From Kaistia hirudinis (GTDB lineage Bacteria; Pseudomonadota; Alphaproteobacteria; Rhizobiales; Kaistiaceae), in NCBI RefSeq assembly GCF_014196455.1, contig NZ_JACIDS010000006.1, forward strand, positions 248,001 through 312,000: a stretch of 64,000 nucleotides of DNA, in the 5' to 3' direction. The notes beneath the pieces were generated by a model. The model was not told where the DNA came from. It was given only the letters and a program-made list of their open reading frames with translations, and did no database searches. A program made the translations under genes and the position numbers. Of this stretch, positions 17,193 through 26,123 are shown piece after piece (the stretch's first letter is position 1; each line of letters begins with the position of its first letter).

Positions 17193-18746
17193 ATGTCCCT
17201 TTCGCCAAAGCTCGAGTTCCGGCAGACCCAGTCGCTGGTGATGACGCCGCAGCTGATGCAGGCCATCAAGCTGCTGCAGCTGTCCAATCTCGATCTGGTC
17301 TCCTATGTCGATGCGGAGCTGGAGCGCAATCCGCTGCTCGAGCGGGACGAGCGCGACGAGCTCGGCGAGGCGGCCCCGCCGCCCGAGAAGGCGTCGGACC
17401 TGGCGGAGCAGCAGGCGACCGCGCTCGACGTTGCCGAAGACCGGCCGGACTGGCTGGAGACGCGGCTCGAAGTGTCGCCGGATTCGATCGCCGAACGGCT
17501 CGACACCGACCTTTCCAACGTCTTTCCCGATGATCACGGCCATGCCGCCGGCGAAGCCGCGCCGATGCCGCCGGCCGATCCCTGGGCGATGACCGGGACG
17601 CGGACGACGCAGGTCAGCGACGACTATAATCTCGAAGCCTTCGTCGCGGAGGAGAAGTCACTCGCGGACGTGCTCGGCGAGCAGCTTGGTCTCGCCATTC
17701 GCGACGAGCGGCTGCGCCTGATCGGCTACGCCCTGATCGACGAGGTCGATGCCGCCGGCTATATGCGCGGCAGCCTCGCCGCGATCGCGGAGCGGCTTGG
17801 CACGGATGTCGCGGAGGTCGAGGCGGTCCTCGCCATCCTGCAGACCTTCGAGCCGACCGGCATCTGCGCCCGCGACCTGCCGGAATGCCTCGGCATCCAG
17901 CTCAAGGAGCGCAACCGCTTCGATCCGCCCATGGCGGCGCTGCTCAGCCATCTCGATCTCGCGGCCCGGCGCGACTTCGCCGCGCTGCGCAAGGTCTGCG
18001 GCGTGGATGACGAGGATCTCGCCGAAATGCTCGGCGAATTGCGCGCGCTCAATCCCAAGCCCGGGGCGCGGTTCGGCTCGGCGCCGATGCAGCCGATCGT
18101 TCCCGATGTCGTCGTGCGCCCGGCGCCCGACGGCAGCTGGCTGATCGAGCTCAACACCGACACGCTGCCGCGCGTGCTCGTGAACCAGAGCTACTATGCC
18201 AAGGTCGTGCGGTCGACGAAGGACACGGAGCGGGCCTATCTCGCCGACTGCCTGCAGACGGCGAACTGGCTGGTGAAGAGCCTCGACCAGCGCGCCAAGA
18301 CGATCCTGAAGGTCGCGACGGAGATCGTGCGCCAGCAGGACGGCTTCCTGACGCATGGCGTCCGGCATCTGCGGCCGCTCAATCTGAAGACGATCGCCGA
18401 GGCGATCGGCATGCATGAATCGACCGTCTCGCGCGTCACTTCGAACAAATATATGGCGACGCCGCGCGGCATCTTCGAACTCAAATATTTCTTCACCTCC
18501 GCCATCGCCTCCTCGGAGGGCGGCGAGGCGCATTCCGCCGAGGCGGTGCGCCACAGGATCCGCTCGCTGATCGACGCGGAGAGCGCCGACGACATTCTCT
18601 CGGACGATACGCTGGTGAAGCTCTTGCGGGATTCGGGCATCGACATTGCCCGCCGCACGGTCGCCAAATATCGGGAGGCCCTGCGCATTCCCTCCTCCGT
18701 GCAGCGCCGCCGCGAGAAGCAGGCTGACCCTGCCATGTCGCGCTGA
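17193..18746 (+). CDS. rpoN: RNA polymerase sigma-54 factor (517 aa)
   Basis: It directs transcription from -24/-12 promoters together with AAA+ activators (nitrogen and carbon functions). Region I is the Gln/Leu-rich N-terminus (LEFRQTQSLVMTPQLMQAIKLLQ). An acidic linker (about 50-140), the core-binding domain, and a DNA-binding domain (MHESTVSRVTSNKYM) follow. The diagnostic RpoN box is RRTVAKYREAL near residue 500; it is intact. The gene order lptB-rpoN-hpf-ptsN is the conserved proteobacterial one. The start is the ATG at 17193. Confidence 0.98.
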   Translation: MSLSPKLEFRQTQSLVMTPQLMQAIKLLQLSNLDLVSYVDAELERNPLLERDERDELGEAAPPPEKASDLAEQQATALDVAEDRPDWLETRLEVSPDSIAERLDTDLSNVFPDDHGHAAGEAAPMPPADPWAMTGTRTTQVSDDYNLEAFVAEEKSLADVLGEQLGLAIRDERLRLIGYALIDEVDAAGYMRGSLAAIAERLGTDVAEVEAVLAILQTFEPTGICARDLPECLGIQLKERNRFDPPMAALLSHLDLAARRDFAALRKVCGVDDEDLAEMLGELRALNPKPGARFGSAPMQPIVPDVVVRPAPDGSWLIELNTDTLPRVLVNQSYYAKVVRSTKDTERAYLADCLQTANWLVKSLDQRAKTILKVATEIVRQQDGFLTHGVRHLRPLNLKTIAEAIGMHESTVSRVTSNKYMATPRGIFELKYFFTSAIASSEGGEAHSAEAVRHRIRSLIDAESADDILSDDTLVKLLRDSGIDIARRTVAKYREALRIPSSVQRRREKQADPAMSR

Positions 18747-18813
18747 GGCGGTTCCCCAAGACAGGGCTTGCCTTCTTCGCGCCGGATGCCCAGCTTCCTA
18801 TTGGGGCGTTTCC

Positions 18814-18842
18814 TTGACTTGGGAGGCGGCCCTCAATAGAAG
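18814..18842 (+). promoter_or_regulatory. Possible promoter for hpf
   Basis: TTGACT (18814-18819), 17-base spacer, TAGAAG (18837-18842) in the 263-base rpoN-hpf gap. The -35 is good, the -10 only fair. The remainder of the gap shows nothing recognisable. Confidence 0.4.
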
Positions 18843-19009
18843 GGCGCGGCGCTGAACGGCGCGAACGGCCCGGAAGCGTCGGTCGGTTGACCGGCGGCGC
18901 AGGGTCGAAACGGCATTGAGGCCGGCGGGTCCGGTTGGTGTCGCGCTCGACGGGACAGTCCCTCCGGGGATGTCTCGGATCGTAACGACGACCAAGAGGT
19001 ACGGGATCC

Positions 19010-19612
19010 ATGTCTCTGCGCATTTCCGGCAAGAACATCGAGATCAGTGAGGCCTATCGCGCCCATGTGGAGAGCCGCATCGGCGCGACGCTCGGCAAGT
19101 ATTTCGACGGCGGCTTTTCGGGCCGCGTCGTGCTGGAGCGCGACGGTGCGGGCTATCGCGTCGACTGCGCGCTGCATCTCGACAGCGGCGTCGACCTGAA
19201 CGCCGAGGGCCGCGGCCATGAGATCTATCCGACGTTCGAGCAGGCCGCAGAGCGGCTGGACAAGCAGCTGCGCCGCTACAAGCGCCGCCTGAAGGATCAT
19301 CGCCACGAGGCGCGCCTCAATGGTGCGGCTGCCGAGGCCGAGATGAGCCATGTGGTGCTGGCCGCGACGCCCGACGCGGACGACGAGATCCCGTCCGACT
19401 ATGCGCCCATGGTCATAGCCGAGGAATCGAAGCGCCTGAAGACGCTGTCGGTCTCCGGCGCGGTCATGGCGATGGATCTCGCCAATACGCCCGTGGTGGT
19501 GTTTCGCCATGCCGGTCATGGCGGCGTGAACATCGTCTATCGCCGTGAGGACGGCAATATTGGGTGGATCGATCCGGCCCCGGCCGGCAAGGGGGATTCC
19601 GTCGACCGCTGA
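19010..19612 (+). CDS. hpf: Ribosome hibernation promoting factor, long form (200 aa)
   Basis: It binds idle 70S ribosomes and dimerises them. The N-terminal HPF/RaiA domain (about 1-105) begins LRISGKNIEISEAYRAHVESRI and includes DKQLRRYKRRLKDH. A linker leads to the C-terminal dimerisation domain with PVVVFRHAGHGGVNIVYRREDGNIGWIDP, which marks the long form. The start ATG follows AAGAGGTACGGGATCC. It lies between rpoN and ptsN. Confidence 0.96.
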   Translation: MSLRISGKNIEISEAYRAHVESRIGATLGKYFDGGFSGRVVLERDGAGYRVDCALHLDSGVDLNAEGRGHEIYPTFEQAAERLDKQLRRYKRRLKDHRHEARLNGAAAEAEMSHVVLAATPDADDEIPSDYAPMVIAEESKRLKTLSVSGAVMAMDLANTPVVVFRHAGHGGVNIVYRREDGNIGWIDPAPAGKGDSVDR

Positions 19613-19716
19613 TTCCGCCTAAGCTCGACATCGTCGCCCCGCCGTGCGCCGGAAAGCGCGCGGCGGGTCGATGGGTCTCGGATCAGCGGCATGAACGAGG
19701 CGTACTGGACCAAGTC

Positions 19717-20184
19717 ATGGACCTTAGCGATCTGATCACTCCGGACGCGATCGTTCCGGCGTTGAAAGCCAATGGCAAGAAGCAGGCTCTGCAGGCGCTT
19801 GCCGAGAAGGCCGCGACGCTGACCGGACTCGACGAGCGCCAGATCTTCGACACGCTGCTGCAGCGCGAGCGCCTCGGCTCCACCGGCGTCGGCAATGGCA
19901 TCGCCATTCCGCATGGCAAGCTCGCCGGCCTCAAGCGCATCCATGGCGTGTTCGCGCGCCTCGCCAAGCCGATCGAATTCGACGCGCTGGACGACCAGCC
20001 GGTCGACCTGATCTTCCTGCTGCTGGCGCCCGAGAGCGCCGGCGCCGATCATCTGAAGGCGCTCGCCCGTATCGCGCGCCTGCTGCGCGAGCCTGGCCTC
20101 GCCACGAAGCTGCGCGCCTCCAGCGACGCCAGCGCGCTGTACGCCGTCCTGACCGCCAGCGCGACCGCCTCCAACGCGGCTTGA
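19717..20184 (+). CDS. ptsN: PTS IIA-like nitrogen regulatory protein PtsN (155 aa)
   Basis: EIIA-Ntr, the end acceptor of the nitrogen PTS phosphorelay, which regulates potassium, nitrogen and carbon functions by protein contacts. The sequence starts MDLSDLITPDAIVPALKANGKKQ, and the phosphorylated His is in GNGIAIPHGKLAGLK (about residue 68). The later LIFLLLAPESAGADHLKALARIARLL is typical. The ATG at 19717 fits homologues; the frame is open further upstream without a good start. Its stop overlaps nothing of the next gene, which begins 57 bases on. Confidence 0.95.
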   Translation: MDLSDLITPDAIVPALKANGKKQALQALAEKAATLTGLDERQIFDTLLQRERLGSTGVGNGIAIPHGKLAGLKRIHGVFARLAKPIEFDALDDQPVDLIFLLLAPESAGADHLKALARIARLLREPGLATKLRASSDASALYAVLTASATASNAA

Positions 20185-20240
20185 CGTTTTTCGCCGCGCA
20201 CGTTTCCCTTGCGGCGATGCACCGCGCGCGGGGATGCGGA

Positions 20241-20744
20241 ATGAAGGCGAGGCTGATTGCCGTCCTGATGCTCGGGGTTCTCGGGGCGACGCCTGTCCTC
20301 GCCGAGCCAGAGCCGACGCTCGATGCCTTCGCCGGCATGGCGACCGGGCATGGCCGTTTCCGCAGCGCGCTGATCGGGCTCGACCGCGGCTTCACCATCA
20401 CGACGCGCGGGCGCCAGGCGGGCGGCTATTTCGTTCTGGATCAGCAATTCCGCTTCGACGACGGCGAGACCGACCGGCGCGTCTGGCGCTTTCGCCGCGT
20501 GGGGCCGGGCCGCTATGCCGGCACGCGCAAGGACGTGATCGGCGAGGCGGTGGTCAGGGTCGAGGGCAGCCGGATCACCATGACCTATGACGTGCTCGTG
20601 CCGCGGCGCGACGGCTCGAAGCTGACGCTGCATTTCGAGGATCGCATTTCGCGCGAGGGTCCGCGTGCGATCTTCAACAAGGCGACGATCTACACGCTCG
20701 GCCTGCCGGTCGGCAGCGTGGAGACGAAGCTGGTGCGGCGCTAG
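20241..20744 (+). CDS. DUF3833 family exported protein (167 aa)
   Basis: A probable periplasmic protein of unknown function. An N-terminal signal peptide (residues about 1-20, ARLIAVLMLGVLGATPVLA) is followed by the family body. Its features are FAGMATGHGRFRSAL, a run of FDDGETDRRVWRFRRVGPGRY (with the DG..D.R.W pattern), GEAVVRVEGSRITMTYD and LHFEDRISREG. The start taken is the ATG at 20241, which gives a clean signal peptide. It follows ptsN on the same strand and ends at a strong hairpin. Confidence 0.78.
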   Translation: MKARLIAVLMLGVLGATPVLAEPEPTLDAFAGMATGHGRFRSALIGLDRGFTITTRGRQAGGYFVLDQQFRFDDGETDRRVWRFRRVGPGRYAGTRKDVIGEAVVRVEGSRITMTYDVLVPRRDGSKLTLHFEDRISREGPRAIFNKATIYTLGLPVGSVETKLVRR

Positions 20745-20792
20745 AGCCGTTCAGCGCTTCATGGAATCGCTGAACGGCTCACTCTCTTTGTT
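20744..20792. terminator. Bidirectional terminator-like hairpin
   Basis: A perfect 13-bp inverted repeat (GAGCCGTTCAGCG at 20744-20756 and CGCTGAACGGCTC at 20768-20780) with an 11-base loop, followed by ACTCTCTTTGTTT. It lies between the converging DUF3833 gene and the ABC permease gene. Confidence 0.75.
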
Positions 20793-20873
20793 TGGTCGCG
20801 TTTTCTTCACGCGAACCGGGAACCACTGCTCGAAAACGCTCCCGGCCCCGCGCCAGCCGCTTGAAGCGCGCCG

Positions 20874-21875
20874 TCAGCGATACCGGATCTGGTTCCAGCG
20901 GTGGCCGAGCAGCGACAGGATGATGATCAGCCCGTTGAAGAACTGGACATAGAAGCCGGAGAGACCGCCGGCGACGATGCCCGTCTGGATGAACGAGACG
21001 ATCACCGCGCCCATCGCGCCGCCGGCCACCGTTCCGACGCCGCCCCAGGTCGGGGTGCCGCCGACGAACACGGCCGCGAGCGTTGGCAGGAGATAGGCGT
21101 CGCCGGACGAGGGCCACCAGGTGAAATTGATCATGGTGGAGAAGATGCCGGCCAATGCCGCCCCGAGCCCCATGAACACGAAGGTGGCGACCCGCACCCG
21201 TTTGGTATCGATGCCCATCTGCGCGGCGCTGTCGGGATTGTCGCCGACCGCGCGGACGCGGACGCCGAAGCGGTGCCGGTTGTAGAGGAAGATCGAGATG
21301 ATCACGAAGATCAGCGCCCAGACCACCTGGATCGGGAAGCCGCCGACCGAGCTCGAGAACAGCTTGTAGGCGAGGGTATCGTTGAGGCCGAGCAGCGAGA
21401 TCGACTTGCCTTCCGTCGGGATCATGATCAGCCCGCGCAGCAGGAAGTTCATGCCGAGCGTCGCGACGAGCGAGGAGAGGCCCGCATAGACGACGATCGC
21501 GCCGACGCCGAAGCCGAGGCCCATGCCGACGAGGATGGCGCCGATCATGCCGATGAACGGATTGAAGCCGGCCTGCACGGCCAGAGCGAAGATCCAGGCC
21601 GAGAAGCCCATCGTCGCGGGGAAGGAGAGGTCGATCTCTCCGACCGTCACGATGAAGACTAGCGGCACGACCAGGAACAGCGCCACCGGCAGCGTCAGCA
21701 GCACGGAATTATAGATCGGCCAGCGCGAGAAGATCCCCGGCGCGAAAGCGAAGAAGATCAGCATCATCACCACGAACACGGCCAGCGTGCCGAGCGATGC
21801 ACGGTTGCCGAGGAGGAATTTCCGCCAGGGGCTCGGCTTGATCGAGGCGTTGTGCGGTTGACTGAGGCTGCTCAT
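20874..21875 (-). CDS. Sugar ABC transporter permease, ribose/fructose type (333 aa)
   Basis: The membrane component of a CUT2-family importer (RbsC/FrcC-like). It shows about eight to ten hydrophobic segments, such as ASLGTLAVFVVMMLIFFAFA and IGMIGAILVGMGLGFGVGAIVVY. The family hallmarks are LVATLGMNFLLRGLIMIPT and AVGDNPDSAAQMGIDTKRVRV. The start overlaps the stop of the ATPase gene by 4 bases (ATGA), so translation is coupled. It is the last gene of the LacI-controlled operon. Confidence 0.94.
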   Translation of the reverse strand: MSSLSQPHNASIKPSPWRKFLLGNRASLGTLAVFVVMMLIFFAFAPGIFSRWPIYNSVLLTLPVALFLVVPLVFIVTVGEIDLSFPATMGFSAWIFALAVQAGFNPFIGMIGAILVGMGLGFGVGAIVVYAGLSSLVATLGMNFLLRGLIMIPTEGKSISLLGLNDTLAYKLFSSSVGGFPIQVVWALIFVIISIFLYNRHRFGVRVRAVGDNPDSAAQMGIDTKRVRVATFVFMGLGAALAGIFSTMINFTWWPSSGDAYLLPTLAAVFVGGTPTWGGVGTVAGGAMGAVIVSFIQTGIVAGGLSGFYVQFFNGLIIILSLLGHRWNQIRYR

Positions 21876-22684
21876 GCCTGTGCTCCCTGCCGGTGGGCGG
21901 CGCGTTCTGCGAGGATCGCCTCGAGCGGATTCGGCCCATTCGGATGGGCGATGTGCTCCATGAAGGCGATCAGGTTCTCGGCGCTCTTCGCCTCGTCCTT
22001 GGTGATCTCCAGCGCGACGCGGCCGCGATCGAGCACGATGAAGCGCTCGGCGATGTCGAAGACGTGGTGGATGTTGTGGCCGATGAACAGGATCGAGCGG
22101 CCGCTCTCACGAACGGTGCGCACGAAGCGGAACACCTTTTCTGTCTCGGTCAGCGACAGCGCCGTCGTCGGTTCGTCGAGAATGATGAGGTCGGCCTTGT
22201 TGTAGATGGCGCGGGCAATGGCGACGCCCTGGCGCTCGCCGCCGGAGAGCTGGCCGACGATCGAATCGGGCGAAAAGACCTTGGAGGTGAAGCCGATCTC
22301 GCGCATCAGCCGCTCGGCTTCGGACCGCTCCTTGGCGACATCGAGAAAGCCCATGGCCGTCGTGATCTCGCGGCCCATGAAGATGTTGCGCACGATCGTC
22401 TGCTGCACGGCGAGCGCGCGATCCTGGAACACGGTCTCGATGCCCGCGTCGCGCGAGCGGGCCGGGCTCCAGCCGGGAACCTCCTTGCCGCGCACGAAGA
22501 TCTGGCCGTGGCTCGGCCGTACCGCGCCGGCGAGGATCTTGATCAGCGTCGACTTGCCGGCGCCATTGTCGCCCAGCAGTCCGACGACCTCGCCGCGGTC
22601 GACATGCAGCGAGACGCCGCCGACGGCGAAGACGTTGCCATAGGATTTCTTGATGTCGCGAAGCTCGATCAGACGCTCGCCCAT
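21872..22684 (-). CDS. Sugar ABC transporter ATP-binding protein, FrcA-like (270 aa)
   Basis: A single-domain ATPase for the CUT2 importer. Walker A is GDNGAGKSTLIK (about 36-47), the signature is LSGGERQGVAIARA, Walker B is LIILDEPTTAL, and the H-loop is FIGHNIHHV. The GERQG form of the signature and the single (not tandem) ATPase domain are as in rhizobial FrcA rather than RbsA. It is 73 bases downstream of the binding-protein gene. Confidence 0.94.
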   Translation of the reverse strand: MGERLIELRDIKKSYGNVFAVGGVSLHVDRGEVVGLLGDNGAGKSTLIKILAGAVRPSHGQIFVRGKEVPGWSPARSRDAGIETVFQDRALAVQQTIVRNIFMGREITTAMGFLDVAKERSEAERLMREIGFTSKVFSPDSIVGQLSGGERQGVAIARAIYNKADLIILDEPTTALSLTETEKVFRFVRTVRESGRSILFIGHNIHHVFDIAERFIVLDRGRVALEITKDEAKSAENLIAFMEHIAHPNGPNPLEAILAERAAHRQGAQA

Positions 22685-22757
22685 GTCATGCTCCCTTTCC
22701 GGATGGGGAACGCGGCGAGGCGGCGGAACCGCCGTCTCGCCGCGCCGGGTCGAGTGA

Positions 22758-23777
22758 TCAGCGCAGGCCCTCGGTGGCGAGATCCGCCACGGCCTTGTAG
22801 TTGTCCGGCGTCACGAAGCCGGCGCCCGTATCGACATTGAGCGGGCCAAGGCCGTAGACGATCTGGCCGCAGAGGCTGAGGATCGGGATATAGCCCTGCA
22901 GGAAGGGCTGCTGGTCCGAGGTGAGCTGCACCCAGCCATCCTTGAACGCCGAGACGATCTGCGGCGAAGTGTCGAAGCCGATATTGGCGATCTCGCCCGG
23001 CTTCTTGCCGACGGTCTGCATGTAGACCGGCGCATTGCCGAGCATCTGGCCGCCCGGATAGGCGATCAGCTTGGCTTCGGGATTGGCCAGCAGGCCGGCG
23101 CTGATCACGGGGATCGCGAGGTTGGGATCACCAGCCATTTCCGGCGTCGAGTTGAGCTTCACCACCTTGAGGCCGGCATCCTCGAACGCCTTCGCCGTGG
23201 CGCCTTCGCGGATGACGCGGTTTTCCTGCGACCAGTCGGCAATGATCAGCGCCGTATCGCCGGCCTTCAGGCCGAACTGCTTGATCGCCTGCTCGCCGAG
23301 CGCGCGGCCCTGCGGATCCAGATTGGCGCCGACATAGCCGCCGCCGAACTTGGCGCGCACATCCGGCACGTCGACGTTCTGGTATTCCATCTTGATGCCG
23401 GCCGCCGCGGCCTGTTCGGCGAGCGGCATGATCGCCGCCGGGCCGGGATGGCCCATCATGGCGATGCCGGCCGGCGCCGAGGCGATCGCCTCGCGCAGCT
23501 GCTGCACCATCTTCTCGAGCTGCCAGCCGGAGAAGACATATTCGACATCGGCGCCCGTATCGGCGGCCGCCTGCTTGGCGCCGTTATAGACGATCGTGCC
23601 GAAGGCATCGCCCTCCGCGCCGCCGACGAAGAAGCGGATCTTGACGCCCTTGCACCAATTGTCGCGCAGGGCCTCCGCGCTGGCCGTCGTGACGGCGCCG
23701 GTGGCGAGCAGAGCACCCAGCGCCGCGGCGCCGAGAATCAGGCCGCGGAAGCGCGTGGCAGTTCCAGCAAGTTTCAT
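22758..23777 (-). CDS. Sugar ABC transporter substrate-binding protein (339 aa)
   Basis: A periplasmic binding protein of the ribose/galactose type (type 1 fold). The signal peptide (about 1-35, GLILGAAALGALLATGAVTTASA) is followed by two Rossmann-like lobes. These have IRFFVGGAEGDAFGTIVYNGAKQAA, SAPAGIAMMGHPGPAAIMPLAEQAAAAGI, the hinge YVGANLDPQGRALGEQAIK and a C-terminal GFDTSPQIVSAFKDGWVQLTSDQQPFLQGY. The bound sugar cannot be deduced. It leads the importer section of the operon. Confidence 0.93.
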   Translation of the reverse strand: MKLAGTATRFRGLILGAAALGALLATGAVTTASAEALRDNWCKGVKIRFFVGGAEGDAFGTIVYNGAKQAAADTGADVEYVFSGWQLEKMVQQLREAIASAPAGIAMMGHPGPAAIMPLAEQAAAAGIKMEYQNVDVPDVRAKFGGGYVGANLDPQGRALGEQAIKQFGLKAGDTALIIADWSQENRVIREGATAKAFEDAGLKVVKLNSTPEMAGDPNLAIPVISAGLLANPEAKLIAYPGGQMLGNAPVYMQTVGKKPGEIANIGFDTSPQIVSAFKDGWVQLTSDQQPFLQGYIPILSLCGQIVYGLGPLNVDTGAGFVTPDNYKAVADLATEGLR

Positions 23778-23935
23778 GAGTTCCTCCCTCGTTATGACTG
23801 CCGGCCGTCATCGGCGCGGCAACTCCCTGCATGCCGGAACGGAGCGCGTCCCGGCCTTCCTGCGTCGCCGTCCTCACCGGAAGTTCTCCTCCCTCCGGTG
23901 GGGACAGCCTCAGAAATCTCTGCGCCGCGCCGCCC
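23778..23935 (-). other. Spacer within the LacI operon, with hairpin
   Basis: A gap of 158 bases between the isomerase gene and the binding-protein gene. It contains CACCGGA (23875-23881) and TCCGGTG (23894-23900) forming a 7-bp stem. It could protect or separate the binding-protein message; no gene is visible. Confidence 0.45.
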
Positions 23936-24841
23936 TCAGGCGGGGTCGGGCACGAAGGCGGCGCCGCCGCGCGCGCCCTTCAGATAGTTCAAGGCGTGGA
24001 CCTGGCCCGTCATCTCGAGCGCGTCGCGATAGACCGGGTCGTGCCAGCCTTCGATATCGATCGTGCCCCGGTATCCGGCGAGGCGCAGTTCGCTGATGAT
24101 GCGCGTCCAGTCGCTGTCGCCAAAGCCGGGCGAGCGCATCTGGACGAAGGGATATTTGCCGAAGATACCGTGCTCGCGGATCACGTCCCAGCGAATGGTG
24201 GCATCCTTGCCGTGCACATGGAAGAATTTCGGCGCCCATTTGCGGATCTGTGGCACCGGATCGATCAGATAAACCATCTGGTGGCACGGCTCCCATTCGA
24301 GGCCGAGATTGTCGTCCGGCGTCTCGTTGAACATCAGCTCCCAGGCGTCGGGATTATGCGCGATGTTCCAGTCGCCCGTGGCCCAGTTGCCGTCCATGGC
24401 ACAATTTTCGAAGGCGAGGCGCACGCCCTTGTCGGCGGCGCGCTTGGCGAGCTCGCTCCAGACCTCGCGATAGCGCGGCAGGCTCTCCTCCAGCGGGCGG
24501 CCGCGGAGGCGCCCCGTAAAGCCGGCGATCGTCTTGGCGCCGAAGAGATGGGCGTTGTCGATCAGCGTCTTCCAGCCGTCGAGCGTCTGGCGGTCCAGAT
24601 CCGTCGTCTCGAGCGGGTTGCCGAACATGCCGAGCGTATCGATGACGACGTCGGCGTCGCCGATCGCGTCCTTCAGCTCCCCGGCGAGGCGCGGAATGTC
24701 CTTGTCGCCGATCGTCTGCCAGAAGAACGGCTCGATCGATTCAAAGCCGAGCGGCAGGATCTTCCGCACGGTGGCGGCCGGGTCGGGCGCGTTGCCCTTG
24801 ATCATGGTGCCGATGCGGATGTCGAGGAGCGGGTTGGTCAC
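23936..24841 (-). CDS. Sugar phosphate isomerase/epimerase, xylose-isomerase-like TIM barrel (301 aa)
   Basis: A metal-dependent TIM-barrel protein of the IolE/IolI/AP-endonuclease-2 superfamily. Likely metal ligands are in LAFENCAMDG (Glu), LEWEPCHQ (Glu/His), FFHVHGKDA (His) and TIDIEGWHD (Glu). Members isomerise or epimerise sugars, and some cleave or process 3-keto-glycosides. The gene is 11 bases after the Gfo/Idh gene and precedes the importer, so it probably acts on the imported sugar or its oxidised form. Confidence 0.9.
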   Translation of the reverse strand: MTNPLLDIRIGTMIKGNAPDPAATVRKILPLGFESIEPFFWQTIGDKDIPRLAGELKDAIGDADVVIDTLGMFGNPLETTDLDRQTLDGWKTLIDNAHLFGAKTIAGFTGRLRGRPLEESLPRYREVWSELAKRAADKGVRLAFENCAMDGNWATGDWNIAHNPDAWELMFNETPDDNLGLEWEPCHQMVYLIDPVPQIRKWAPKFFHVHGKDATIRWDVIREHGIFGKYPFVQMRSPGFGDSDWTRIISELRLAGYRGTIDIEGWHDPVYRDALEMTGQVHALNYLKGARGGAAFVPDPA

Positions 24842-24852
24842 GAGGCGGTCCT

Positions 24853-25878
24853 TCAGATCGAAATGTCGACGCGGCGTCCGGTCTCGGCGCTTTCGATGGC
24901 GCCGAACACCATGGCGAGGCTCTTGATGTTCTCCCGGCCGACCGTCTCGGGGATCGGCCCGCCGCGCGTGGCGGCGATGAAATCCTGCAGAACTCCGAGG
25001 TGGCCGCCCGTTCGGTCGGACGGGGCGAGGGGAGGAAGCTCGGCAGCGGCCACCTCGGAGAAGAACTGGCCGGGTCCGGCCGGCTTCGCAGTCTCGATCC
25101 TGACGCCGTCATGGCCGTCCCAGAGCAGCGTGCCCTTCGTGCCGATGAGGCGCCACTGGCTTTCCCAGCTCGTCATCAGCCCGTCGGCGCACCACGAGCC
25201 GCGATAGGTGAAGACCACACCGCGCTCCATCTCGAAGATCGCGGCGGCCGAGGAATCGCGCTCGTACCAGGAACCGGTGGGGTTCCATTCCCGGCAATAG
25301 ACGGCCGTCGGCGCCGCGCCGGCCATCAGGCGGGCCGCGTCGAAGGTGTGGATCGCCATGTCGAGCAGCAGCACATGCGCCATCTCCTCGCGAAAGCCCC
25401 CGAAATGCGGGGCGAGGAAGAAGTCGCAATGGAGTGAGGTGATGTCGCCGATGAGGCCGTCCGCGACCGCGCGGGCGATGCGGCGCACGCCCTCGATATA
25501 GCGCCGGTTCTGGATGACGACGAAGAGGCGCCCCGCAGCATCGGCGCGAGCGATCAGGTCGCGCGCCTCCGCAAGGCTCGTGCCCATCGGCTTCTCGGAC
25601 AGGACATGGCAGCCGGCGGCGAGCGCCTTCGCCACGATCGCATGCCGGGCGCTTGGAACGGTGACGTCGAAGACGATGTCGGGCCGGGTCGTTTCGAGGA
25701 GCGCGTCGAGGCTGTCGGCGATGGCGGCATCCGCGAGGCCGAATTCCGCGGCGCGAGCGCGGGCGCGCTCCGCGTCGATATCGGCGAGCCCGACCACGGA
25801 AAGCCCATCGATGGTCTGTGCGGCTTCGAGCCAGGCACGGCTCATCGCTCCGCAGCCGACCAGAACGGCGCGTTGCAT
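24853..25878 (-). CDS. Gfo/Idh/MocA-family oxidoreductase (341 aa)
   Basis: An NAD(P)-dependent sugar dehydrogenase, first gene of the operon. The Rossmann motif is AVLVGCGAMSRAWLEAA, with VTVPSARHAIVAKALAAGCHVLSEKPMGTSL carrying the catalytic EKP Lys. The C-terminal domain has the HFGGFREEMAHVLLLDMAIHTFDAARLM stretch with the catalytic Asp/His pattern. The start MQRAVLVGC at 25878 has a GAGGAGACGCC site; the frame open upstream runs through the operator and promoter and is not used. Together with the TIM-barrel gene it suggests oxidation and rearrangement of a sugar. Confidence 0.91.
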   Translation of the reverse strand: MQRAVLVGCGAMSRAWLEAAQTIDGLSVVGLADIDAERARARAAEFGLADAAIADSLDALLETTRPDIVFDVTVPSARHAIVAKALAAGCHVLSEKPMGTSLAEARDLIARADAAGRLFVVIQNRRYIEGVRRIARAVADGLIGDITSLHCDFFLAPHFGGFREEMAHVLLLDMAIHTFDAARLMAGAAPTAVYCREWNPTGSWYERDSSAAAIFEMERGVVFTYRGSWCADGLMTSWESQWRLIGTKGTLLWDGHDGVRIETAKPAGPGQFFSEVAAAELPPLAPSDRTGGHLGVLQDFIAATRGGPIPETVGRENIKSLAMVFGAIESAETGRRVDISI

Positions 25879-25921
25879 CGGCGTCTCCTCCCCCACGGCA
25901 TCCTTCCTCATTTGCTGCGCC

Positions 25922-25933
25922 GCAAACGTTTTC
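25922..25933. promoter_or_regulatory. Second LacI-type operator (imperfect)
   Basis: GCAAACGTTTTC, an imperfect palindrome centred on CG as in LacI-family sites. Its centre is 31 bases (about three helical turns) from the perfect site at 25953-25964. Confidence 0.6.
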
Positions 25934-25952
25934 GGTGCGCTGCAAAGATGCC

Positions 25953-25964
25953 GTAAACGTTTAC
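25953..25964. promoter_or_regulatory. LacI-type operator
   Basis: A perfect 12-base palindrome GTAAACGTTTAC. It sits just downstream of the -10 of the minus-strand promoter, where a repressor would block transcription start. The neighbouring LacI gene (26124) is the likely source of the repressor. Confidence 0.8.
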
Positions 25965-25965
25965 G

Positions 25966-25994
25966 ATGACACATCAGTGTGCGAAGCTTGTCAA
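25966..25994 (-). promoter_or_regulatory. Promoter of the Gfo/Idh-isomerase-importer operon
   Basis: On the minus strand, TTGACA (25994-25989), a 17-base spacer and TGTCAT (25971-25966). The start of transcription would fall inside the operator at 25953-25964. Confidence 0.65.
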
Positions 25995-26123
25995 GAGAGC
26001 GGATGTGGGGAGGATGGGTGCCGACATGCCGGTTTGGGAATCGCGTGCTGGCATGGCAGGGGGAACGTCGCCTATATCCGCACGGGCGAGAACACGGGCC
26101 AGAACATGTGAGGGGCAGTCGGC

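Noticed and set aside
25962-25974. Extension of the Gfo/Idh frame to 25974
   Set aside because: It would read through the operator and promoter; the ATG at 25878 has a strong ribosome-binding site and the right Rossmann start.
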